Below are positions 1 to 5,313 of a stretch of DNA of 5,313 nucleotides, piece after piece. The DNA is from an uncultured Bacteroidales bacterium (lineage in GTDB: Bacteria > Bacteroidota > Bacteroidia > Bacteroidales > Muribaculaceae). The notes beneath the pieces are model-generated. The model had not been told where the DNA came from, made no database searches, and saw only the letters and a list, made by a program, of their open reading frames with translations. The position numbers were made by a program, and so were the translations under genes. The stretch is from contig CALZQD010000135.1 of NCBI GenBank assembly GCA_945828175.1, positions 1 to 5,313 of the forward strand, read 5' to 3'. Position 1 is the stretch's first letter. Every line of letters starts with the position of its first letter.

Positions 1-72
1 ATGGAATCGGCCCTATTTTTTTAATCGCTCAAAAACTTTAGCGGACAGTAATAGTTTTAAATCACCCCTCTG

Positions 73-1281
73 TCAGAGGCTGACTTCGGTGCGGCCGGGG
101 TAGGCGCGGAGGGCTTGGCGGAGGACTTCCATGGCGCGGCCGAGGTCTTCTTTGTTGAGGACATAGGCCATGCGCACTTCGTCGCGGCCGCGGCCGGGCG
201 TGGTGTAGAAGCCCGAGGCGGGTGCCATGAAGATGGTCTGACCCTCATACTCAAAGTCTTTGAGACACCACTGGCAGAATTTGTCGGCGTCGTCGACGGG
301 CAGCTTCACGACGGTGTAGAACGCGCCCATCGGTATCGGCGAGTAGCAGCCGGGGATGCGGTTGATCTGGTCGATGAGGAACTTGCGGCGCTCGACATAT
401 TCGTTGTAGGTCGCCAGCATATAGTCGTGCGACGTGTCAATCGAGGCTTCGGCGACAATCTGGCCCAACAGTGGCGGACTCAGGCGCGCCTGGCAGAATT
501 TCATGACATTCTTTTTCAGCTCTTTGTGCTTGGTGATGAGCGCACCGATGCGGATGCCGCACTCGTTGTAGCGCTTCGACACCGAGTCGATGAGCACGAC
601 GTTTTCCTCGATGCCGGGCAGGTGGAAGGCCGAGATATAAGGCGCACCCGTGTAGCAGAACTCGCGGTAGACCTCGTCGGAGAAGAGGAAGAGGTTGTGC
701 TTCATCACCAGGTCGCGAATCTGCAGCATCTCTTTCATCGTGTAGAGATAGCCCGTCGGGTTATTGGGGTTGCAGATGAGTATGCCCTTGGTGCGGGGTG
801 TGATGAGTTTCTCGAAGTCTTCGACAGGAGGCAGTTCGAAGCCGTTGTCGATGCTCGATGGGATGGTGACGATCTTGGCGCCCGCCGAGATGGCGAAGGC
901 CATATAGTTGGCATAGGCCGGTTCGGGCACGATGATTTCGTCGCCGGGGTCGAGGCAGGCCATGAAGGCGAAAAGCACGGCCTCGGAGCCGCCCGTCGTG
1001 ACGATGATGTCGTCGACGTCGACGTCGATGTTAAACCGGTGGTAATATTCCTTGAGTTTGGCACGGAGCGAGTAAAGACCCTCCGAGGGGCTGTATTCGA
1101 GCACCTTGCGGTCGATATGGTGCAGAGCTTCGAGGGCTTCGGGCGGTGTCGGCACGTCGGGCTGGCCGATATTGAGGCGATAGACCTTCAGCCCGCGGGC
1201 AATGGCGTCATTGGCCAGCGGAACAAGGCGGCGTATAGGCGACGCCGGCATTAATTCACCGCGTTTTGATACCTGAGGCAT
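73..1281 (-). CDS. PLP-dependent class I/II aminotransferase (AspC/AspB-like, COG0436 type)
   Basis: This is a cytoplasmic fold-type I pyridoxal-phosphate enzyme that moves an amino group between an amino acid and a 2-oxo acid; the substrate cannot be read from sequence, though aspartate aminotransferase is the usual annotation for this family. The protein is 402 residues, a normal full length. Visible landmarks are NIGQPD (about 37-42), the phosphate-binding TTGGSEA (95-101), the cofactor-stacking Tyr in PEPAY (about 123), NPNNPTG (171-177), SDEVY with the Asp that contacts the pyridine nitrogen (202), the Schiff-base Lys in SVSKR (236), the following GIRIG (Arg 244), and the C-terminal substrate-carboxylate Arg in DEVRMAY (370). 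I chose the ATG at 1281 because homology begins at MPQVSKRGEL and a -7 element lies between it and the in-frame ATG at 1398; the 39 extra residues would look unlike protein of this family. It is a monocistronic gene divergent from the sigma operon. All catalytic residues are present, so it should be active. Confidence 0.93.
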   Translation of the reverse strand: MPQVSKRGELMPASPIRRLVPLANDAIARGLKVYRLNIGQPDVPTPPEALEALHHIDRKVLEYSPSEGLYSLRAKLKEYYHRFNIDVDVDDIIVTTGGSEAVLFAFMACLDPGDEIIVPEPAYANYMAFAISAGAKIVTIPSSIDNGFELPPVEDFEKLITPRTKGILICNPNNPTGYLYTMKEMLQIRDLVMKHNLFLFSDEVYREFCYTGAPYISAFHLPGIEENVVLIDSVSKRYNECGIRIGALITKHKELKKNVMKFCQARLSPPLLGQIVAEASIDTSHDYMLATYNEYVERRKFLIDQINRIPGCYSPIPMGAFYTVVKLPVDDADKFCQWCLKDFEYEGQTIFMAPASGFYTTPGRGRDEVRMAYVLNKEDLGRAMEVLRQALRAYPGRTEVSL

Positions 1282-1319
1282 ATAATCTTTGTTTTTTATC
1301 TGATTTTGGTTATGAACGA

Positions 1320-1327
1320 CAAAGGTA
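1320..1327 (-). promoter_or_regulatory. Bacteroides-type -7 promoter element for the aminotransferase gene
   Basis: Read on the minus strand this is TACCTTTG followed by T, an exact match to the primary-sigma -7 consensus TAnnTTTG of Bacteroidota. The expected -33 TTTG is poorly matched (only GGTT near 1347-1350). Transcription would begin near 1313, giving a leader of about 30 bases before the ATG at 1281. The leader is A-rich (AAAAAACAAAGATTAT before the ATG), which is usual for this phylum in place of a strong Shine-Dalgarno. The element decides the start codon because it lies downstream of the alternative ATG at 1398. Confidence 0.6.
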
Positions 1328-1422
1328 CAACAAAGTGTGAAATTATAACCGCATTCGGCGATAAAAAGTTGCCACACCCGATTTTTAACACTCACCATGC
1401 GCCCCGACCCGATAAATTATCA

Positions 1423-1430
1423 TATATTTG
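1423..1430 (+). promoter_or_regulatory. Possible housekeeping -7 element upstream of the sigma operon
   Basis: TATATTTG followed by T matches TAnnTTTG exactly on the plus strand. No good -33 TTTG is seen 19-21 bases upstream (the region near 1399 is GC-rich), so the match may be chance in AT-rich DNA. If used, the transcript would start near 1437 and have a leader of about 150 bases that begins with the inverted repeat at 1439-1478. It could give basal expression of the sigma and anti-sigma genes before the ECF promoter is induced. Confidence 0.35.
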
Positions 1431-1438
1431 TAAATTAA

Positions 1439-1478
1439 CGGCCCCATAACCTGCCAGAATCATAAATTCTAAGGGCCG
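1439..1478. repeat. Nested inverted repeat in the divergent intergenic region
   Basis: Outer arms CGGCCC (1439-1444) and GGGCCG (1473-1478) are perfect complements, and inside them AGAAT (1456-1460) and ATTCT (1466-1470) are perfect complements around a 5-base loop. The two stems are separated by 11 bases on the left and 2 on the right, so as RNA it would form a bulged hairpin. No T-run follows on the plus strand, so a Rho-independent terminator for that direction is not supported. It could be a 5' leader stem-loop, a protein-binding site, or chance. Confidence 0.35.
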
Positions 1479-1532
1479 ACAAATGAGGCGCGGCTCGTGC
1501 TGATAAAAAATTGACAAAAAAATTCCTTTTTC

Positions 1533-1562
1533 GGGTAATGAAAAGCGGGGGTCGGTCGTCTT
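1533..1562 (+). promoter_or_regulatory. Candidate ECF-sigma promoter of the sigma/anti-sigma/receptor operon
   Basis: A -35-like GGGTAA (1533-1538), preceded by an A/T-rich tract, is followed after 18 bases by CGTCTT (1557-1562). CGTC is the commonest -10 core recognised by ECF sigma factors, and the spacing fits. The -10 lies 23 bases before the ATG at 1586, leaving a short A-rich leader. No TAnnTTTG element is present this close to the gene. The inference is that the encoded sigma factor transcribes its own operon, as many ECF factors do; the -35 assignment is weaker than the -10. Confidence 0.45.
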
Positions 1563-1585
1563 ACTGATAAAAACGCAGAAAACTG

Positions 1586-2083
1586 ATGACTGAGACCACC
1601 GCACTCGAAACCGTCTACCTCAGCTGCCGCGAGCGGCTGACAAGGCTTGCCGCCGTCCTTCTCGGCGACGACGACGAGGCCCGCGACATCGTCCAGGATG
1701 TCTTCCTGAGCCTCATCGAGCATCCGGTCGCAGCCGACAAAGCCGAAGCCTATATCACCGCGGCGGTGCGCAACCGCGCCCTCGACCGCCTGCGCTCGCT
1801 CTCACGACGTCAGAGAGTCGAACGCATGCTGCCACTTGACGACGACACCCTGCTGTCAATCGCCGACAGCGATGACGACGAGGCCGCCATGGCCGCCGAA
1901 GTCAACAGCTTTGTAGCCAGCGGGCTCTCGCCGAGCGTCAGGGATGTCGTCCGCGAGGTCTTCTACCGCCGGCACACCTACCGCGAGGCGGCCGAAAGCC
2001 TCGGCATCAGCGTGGCCACTGTCAACAAGCATGTCGTCAGCGCTCTGCGTCTTCTCCGTAACCGTTTTAAAGTGAAATCATGA
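1586..2083 (+). CDS. ECF-family RNA polymerase sigma factor (FecI-like, sigma-70 group 4)
   Basis: This cytoplasmic protein directs RNA polymerase to promoters of a small regulon. At 165 residues it has the two-domain ECF layout. Region 2 spans about 10-75 and includes EARDIVQDVFLSLIEH (31-46, core-polymerase contact) and AYITAAVRNRALDRLRS (55-71, -10 recognition). An acidic linker (DDDTLL to DSDDDEA, about 85-100) leads to region 4 at about 105-160, with the helix-turn-helix YREAAESLGISVATVNKHV (132-150) that reads the -35. There is no region 1 or 3. The start ATG follows an A-rich leader without a clear Shine-Dalgarno. The stop overlaps the next gene's start by ATGA, which suggests translational coupling to its anti-sigma partner. 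Within the phylum such factors typically control nutrient-uptake or surface-component genes; the target here is not shown. Sigma identity is secure; FecI-type grouping rests mainly on the context. Confidence 0.93.
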   Translation: MTETTALETVYLSCRERLTRLAAVLLGDDDEARDIVQDVFLSLIEHPVAADKAEAYITAAVRNRALDRLRSLSRRQRVERMLPLDDDTLLSIADSDDDEAAMAAEVNSFVASGLSPSVRDVVREVFYRRHTYREAAESLGISVATVNKHVVSALRLLRNRFKVKS

Positions 2084-2694
2084 ACGCAACAGACCGAGAA
2101 AGGATAATCGCAGCCATCGCCGACGGGCGCGCCGACACGCTGTCGGACGCCGACATCGACGCCGTCTATGACGACAGCGAGCTGCGCGGACTTTACGAGA
2201 CGATGTGCCTCCTGCACCGCGCCGCAGCCCGGCAGCCGCAGCAGCGGAAACATAAATTCATCACCTATTTTGCAGGACGGCGACGCGCAGTTGCGGCAGC
2301 GCTCATCTGCATCGCCGTGGCCTCGGCGGCGGCAATATTCTTCGCCACCGGCCGCTTCCACCTCAACAACGCGCCCGTCGCCGACGACGGGCCGATGACC
2401 GGCGAGGCCGTCGCCATCAACAGCGGCAGCCATGTCAGCGCCAGAGCGGTAGCCGACGACCTTTTCGCACCGACCGAAGATATCGTCTTCGAGAATCTCT
2501 CGCTCGACGAAATCGCCGCACGCCTCGAAGCCGTCTACGGATGCAAGGCCACCTTCGGACCCGAGGCCGACCACAGCCTGCGGCTCTATATGACCATCCC
2601 CGCCGGGACGACACTCGCCGGGGCGGTCGCCATTCTTGATTCGTTCGAGGCAATACGCGCCTCGCTCGCCGACAACATCTTACACATCGACTGA
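2080..2694 (+). CDS. Short FecR-like anti-sigma factor with C-terminal DUF4974-like domain
   Basis: Probably an inner-membrane protein that binds the upstream sigma factor in the cytoplasm and senses the receptor in the periplasm. Of 204 residues, about 1-66 are the soluble N-terminal part with a helical, acidic segment and a basic end (RQPQQRKHK, GRRR). A single membrane segment follows (about 70-90, AVAAALICIAVASAAAIFFA). The basic residues before it predict the N-terminus inside. The stretch 95-134 is low in structure. Residues 136-204 (VFENLSLDEIAARLEAVYG through RLYMTIPAGTTLAGAVAILDS to NILHID) resemble the DUF4974 domain that ends Bacteroidota FecR proteins. Usual FecR homologues in this phylum are about 300-400 residues with a FecR domain between membrane segment and DUF4974; that domain seems to be missing here. 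The start overlaps the sigma stop by 4 bases, and the receptor begins 2 bases after the stop. The function rests on gene position, topology and the C-terminal resemblance. Confidence 0.8.
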   Translation: MNATDRERIIAAIADGRADTLSDADIDAVYDDSELRGLYETMCLLHRAAARQPQQRKHKFITYFAGRRRAVAAALICIAVASAAAIFFATGRFHLNNAPVADDGPMTGEAVAINSGSHVSARAVADDLFAPTEDIVFENLSLDEIAARLEAVYGCKATFGPEADHSLRLYMTIPAGTTLAGAVAILDSFEAIRASLADNILHID

Positions 2695-2696
2695 TT

Positions 2697-5258
2697 ATGA
2701 AATTAAAACATCTGCTGCTTGCGCTTGTCTTCGTGACAACGGCAGCCCTCGATATGCTCGCCGGCGACGGCGAACGCCGCGTCTCGCGCTCTTACCGCGC
2801 CACGCCGATGTCTGACGCTCTCGTCGACATCAGCCGCGAATGCCCCGAGCTAAAACTCAGCTTCATCTACAACACGCTCGAAGATTATCCCGTCACCTGC
2901 GCGTTTCTCAATCTCTCGCCCGTCGAGGCGGTCTATAAGATCGTCGGCCTCTATCCCGTGAGGGTCAGCATCAACGACGACGGCCACGCGGTCGTCGAGC
3001 CGCTGCGCCACACCTCGGGCAAGCTCATCGGACGCCTCGTCAACGAGCGCGGCGAGGCCGTCGAGTATGCCAACGTGCGCCTGTTCAGCCCCGTCGACTC
3101 GGCATTCATCACCGGCGGCATCTCGACCGAAAACGGCGACTTCGTCATCCCGACCGACGTCGCCAACGCCATCATGAACGTCACCTGCCTCGGCTATTTT
3201 CCTCTGACAAAGAACGTCAGCATCGGCCGCATCGGCAACGTCACCGTCCACACCAGCGCGCAGAAGCTCGGCAACATCACAGTCGAGAGCAAGGCTGTCG
3301 ACTATGTCGGCGACCACCTCGAAGTCATCCCGTCGACGACCACGGCGACCCACGCGCTCGACATCTTCAGTTTCCTGAGCATGCAGCCCCTGCCGGGCCT
3401 GTGGCACAACAAGCTCAAAAACAACATCACGGCCTTCAACGCGCCTATCATCTTCATTGTCAACGGTGTCGAACGGCCTCAGGAATATCTCTACAACATC
3501 CAGCCGCGCAACGTCGCCCGCATCAAATACTACACCCAGATTCCGGCCAAATATCTCGGCCGCGGCGCCGGTGCGGTTCTCGAAATCAAACTGAAAGAGC
3601 GCAACGACGGCGGCTCGTTCTATATCAACGGGCAGCAGGCGGTCAGCGCCTTGTTTACCAACACCGTCGTCGGATTCTCATACAATCAGGGCAAGTCGGA
3701 GACAGCGCTGCAGTACAGCAACAACTACCGCAACTACCATCACCGCTACGAGACGAGCCACGAGAGCTATATCGGCGACGACGGCTTCCGCGTCGACATC
3801 GATATGGACCGCGTCAAATCGCCCCTGCATTATTTCGACAACGACCTGTCGCTCAGCTACACCCTGCGGCCCGACGAGACTTCGGCGCTGATAGCCCGCG
3901 GCTGGATGAACACCTCACACTCGACCGACTACACCGACGGCGCCGTCCGCGACAGCTATCTCGGCAATTATCACCGCTTTTCGCGCGTACACCGCACATA
4001 CCTCTCGGGCAACCTCTCGCTCTATTATCAGAATAAATGGGAACACGACCGCCAGCTCGAGATTCAGGCCACCGGCTCGACGCAGCCGCAGAAATACGAG
4101 CGCATCCTCGCCGACACATTCTCGATCGACCGCATCGAAGAATACCCTTCAGACATCGACACCAAGTTCTATGGCGGACAGCTCTCGGCCTCATACCGTC
4201 AGCCGCTCAACGACAAGAACTACCTGACGCTCAATGTCGACAACTACTACAATGACACCCGCAGCCACTACCTCATCGAAGACTTCCGCGCCTTCAACAA
4301 AGACTATCAGCTCTATGCCCACGCCGCGCTGACATCGCAGGTCAGCAAAGTCACCGGCACGGTCAAAGGCGGCCTCAACCTCCACTCGATCAAGAACAAC
4401 TCGCAGCGGTGGACCCGCGCCTTCGCCAACGCCGACCTCAACGTCAGCGTCCCGGCCGGCAAGACCACCATCACCTGCACCGCCGCGCTCGCGCCCGTAA
4501 TCCCCTCACTCTCGTCATTCATCGAGAATTATCAGGAATATGACGGCTACCTCTGGGTCACAGGCAATTCACGGCTCAGGACAGGCTATCGACTCGAGAC
4601 ACAACAGAGAGTGTTGTGGTCGCACCGTCATTTCTGGCTCAACGCCTCGGTCAGCGAAGTCAATATCTTCGACGGCATCTACTGGAACACCAGCTATGTC
4701 GGCGACGGCAAATTCGTCAACCGCACCGAGAACATGAAGAGCGCCTTCTCGATACAGTCGGCCATCGCCTTCGGCCTGCGTGAAATCTTCGGCGGCAAGC
4801 TGACCGCGCGCATGAGCTTCGTCCACAGCTACGCCCGCTTCCGCCTCGACGAAAACACCGTCAACAGCTACGGCAACTGGGGCGCAGAAGGCTCGGTCTT
4901 CGGCTACTTCGGCAATTGGACAGTCGGCTGCGGCTACCGCAAACCGCTGAAAGCACTCTGGTGCAACACCATCTCACAGCAGGAGAACAACGACTGGCTC
5001 GGCGTCATCTACAACGTCAACAAACGTCTGAACCTCTCAGCCTCTTGGATGTTCATAACCGGCGGCAAGGGCACCTACTACCCCTCGCGCTCTGTCAGCA
5101 AAGTCAACCCCGGCCGCAGTGAAACCTACATCAAAGACAACCGCATGATGGTGACCATCAACCTGTCGTACAACATCGACTTCGGCCGCATCTTCAAGCG
5201 CGTCAGCCGCAACCTCCGCGAAAACTCCGGCTCCGCCGACGTCAAGGTCGTACAATAA
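2697..5258 (+). CDS. Outer-membrane TonB-dependent receptor-like beta-barrel protein with STN signalling domain
   Basis: This 853-residue protein is predicted to sit in the outer membrane and pass a signal to the neighbouring anti-sigma protein. Order of parts: a signal peptide (1 to about 22, KLKH then a hydrophobic run, cleavage likely after LAG; no lipobox Cys); an STN domain (about 28-103, SYRATPMSDALVDIS to HAVVEPL); a carboxypeptidase-regulatory-like beta-sandwich (about 107-195, GKLIGRLVNERGEAVEYANVRLF); a possible TonB-box-like ITVES (194-198); a plug (about 215-300, with IIFIVNGVE and the closing AKYLGRGAGAVLEIKLKE); then a barrel rich in aromatic-alternating strands from about 305 to the last strand MMVTINLSYNIDFG (about 817-830). 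A basic tail and NSGSADVKVV end it, as in the outer-membrane barrel families related to PF14905. SusC-type transporters are usually about 1000 residues, so this is the shorter type; no SusD-like gene follows within the window. The STN domain and operon position support a FecA-like sensing role. Whether it transports anything, and the ligand, are unknown. No frameshift or internal stop is seen. Confidence 0.88.
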   Translation: MKLKHLLLALVFVTTAALDMLAGDGERRVSRSYRATPMSDALVDISRECPELKLSFIYNTLEDYPVTCAFLNLSPVEAVYKIVGLYPVRVSINDDGHAVVEPLRHTSGKLIGRLVNERGEAVEYANVRLFSPVDSAFITGGISTENGDFVIPTDVANAIMNVTCLGYFPLTKNVSIGRIGNVTVHTSAQKLGNITVESKAVDYVGDHLEVIPSTTTATHALDIFSFLSMQPLPGLWHNKLKNNITAFNAPIIFIVNGVERPQEYLYNIQPRNVARIKYYTQIPAKYLGRGAGAVLEIKLKERNDGGSFYINGQQAVSALFTNTVVGFSYNQGKSETALQYSNNYRNYHHRYETSHESYIGDDGFRVDIDMDRVKSPLHYFDNDLSLSYTLRPDETSALIARGWMNTSHSTDYTDGAVRDSYLGNYHRFSRVHRTYLSGNLSLYYQNKWEHDRQLEIQATGSTQPQKYERILADTFSIDRIEEYPSDIDTKFYGGQLSASYRQPLNDKNYLTLNVDNYYNDTRSHYLIEDFRAFNKDYQLYAHAALTSQVSKVTGTVKGGLNLHSIKNNSQRWTRAFANADLNVSVPAGKTTITCTAALAPVIPSLSSFIENYQEYDGYLWVTGNSRLRTGYRLETQQRVLWSHRHFWLNASVSEVNIFDGIYWNTSYVGDGKFVNRTENMKSAFSIQSAIAFGLREIFGGKLTARMSFVHSYARFRLDENTVNSYGNWGAEGSVFGYFGNWTVGCGYRKPLKALWCNTISQQENNDWLGVIYNVNKRLNLSASWMFITGGKGTYYPSRSVSKVNPGRSETYIKDNRMMVTINLSYNIDFGRIFKRVSRNLRENSGSADVKVVQ

Positions 5259-5313
5259 CTAAGAGCCTGTTTCATAATAAATGTTAAATCAGAGGTTGCA
5301 TAGTTTGAGGCGA
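5259..5313. other. Gene-free window end with a possible insertion-sequence edge
   Basis: Directly after the receptor stop comes CTAA (5259-5262) and then GAGCCTGTTTCA (5263-5274). GAGCCTGTTT-like termini and CTAA-type 4-base target duplications are known from IS5-group insertion sequences, so an element may begin here and run off the window. An ATG at 5281 stays open to the window end (11 codons, MLNQRLHSLRR), too short to judge. No terminator hairpin with a T-run is seen, so the operon's transcription end is not defined here. The match is from memory of terminal motifs only. Confidence 0.25.

Noticed and set aside
67..79. Perfect palindrome CCTCTG-T-CAGAGG covering the aminotransferase stop codon, as a terminator
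   Set aside because: The stem is only about 5 bp with a 3-base loop and no T-run follows on the minus strand, so a Rho-independent terminator is not supported.
1011..1030. Tandem GTCGAC repeats
   Set aside because: They encode the DVDVDD stretch of the aminotransferase just before its conserved IIVTTGG and are explained by codon choice.
115..1254. A 379-codon open frame on the plus strand, antisense to the aminotransferase
   Set aside because: It is rich in V, D, E, G and R from reading GC-rich codons in reverse, has no recognisable domain, and lies fully opposite a gene with all catalytic motifs intact.
1978..2574. A 198-codon minus-strand frame across the sigma/anti-sigma junction
   Set aside because: It crosses a coupled gene pair in the opposite direction and has only G/V/D/R-rich composition without a recognisable domain.
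2850..3407. A 185-codon minus-strand frame opposite the start of the receptor gene
   Set aside because: Low-complexity D/V/A/R composition without motifs, opposite the well-supported STN and regulatory-like domains.
3401..4036. A 211-codon plus-strand frame inside the receptor gene
   Set aside because: Composition is dominated by R, Q, H, P and A, typical of a frame-shifted reading of a GC-rich gene; the overlapping receptor frame is continuous and has clear domains.
5281..5313. An ATG with 11 open codons running to the window end
   Set aside because: Too short to tell from chance; mentioned only as part of the possible insertion-sequence edge.

Overview
The window most likely comes from a GC-rich member of the Bacteroidota, with gut Bacteroidales such as Muribaculaceae as a plausible but unproven placement. 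The reasons are: promoter -7 elements of the Bacteroides form TAnnTTTG; translation starts with A-rich leaders and no clear Shine-Dalgarno sequence; and a sigma / anti-sigma / outer-membrane-receptor cluster with a DUF4974-like domain, an STN domain and a carboxypeptidase-regulatory-like domain, an architecture typical of this phylum. Genus cannot be decided from the window.

Layout. Bases 1-72 hold no supported gene. A PLP-dependent class I/II aminotransferase lies on the minus strand (73-1281). About 304 bases separate it from a divergent plus-strand operon. This spacer carries a clear -7 element for the aminotransferase (which shows that its start is at 1281, not at the upstream in-frame ATG at 1398), a second TAnnTTTG element pointing to the operon, a nested inverted repeat just downstream of it, and a candidate ECF-type promoter ending about 24 bases before the sigma gene.

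The operon has three tightly packed genes: an ECF sigma factor (1586-2083); a short single-pass anti-sigma-like protein overlapping it by the 4-base ATGA (2080-2694); and, after 2 bases, an 853-residue outer-membrane beta-barrel protein with an N-terminal STN signalling domain (2697-5258). The last 55 bases hold no supported gene but include a CTAA/GAGCCTGTTTCA junction that could be the edge of an insertion sequence.

How they probably work together: the order matches FecI-FecR-FecA-type trans-envelope signalling. A ligand event at the outer-membrane barrel would be passed by its periplasmic STN domain to the periplasmic part of the anti-sigma protein, which would release or activate the sigma factor in the cytoplasm, probably with positive feedback on the operon's own promoter. 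Two things depart from the textbook version. The anti-sigma protein is only 204 residues and seems to lack the central FecR domain. The receptor looks like the smaller outer-membrane barrel family rather than a SusC transporter, with no SusD-like gene following within the window. The aminotransferase is probably ordinary amino-acid metabolism and unrelated to the operon.
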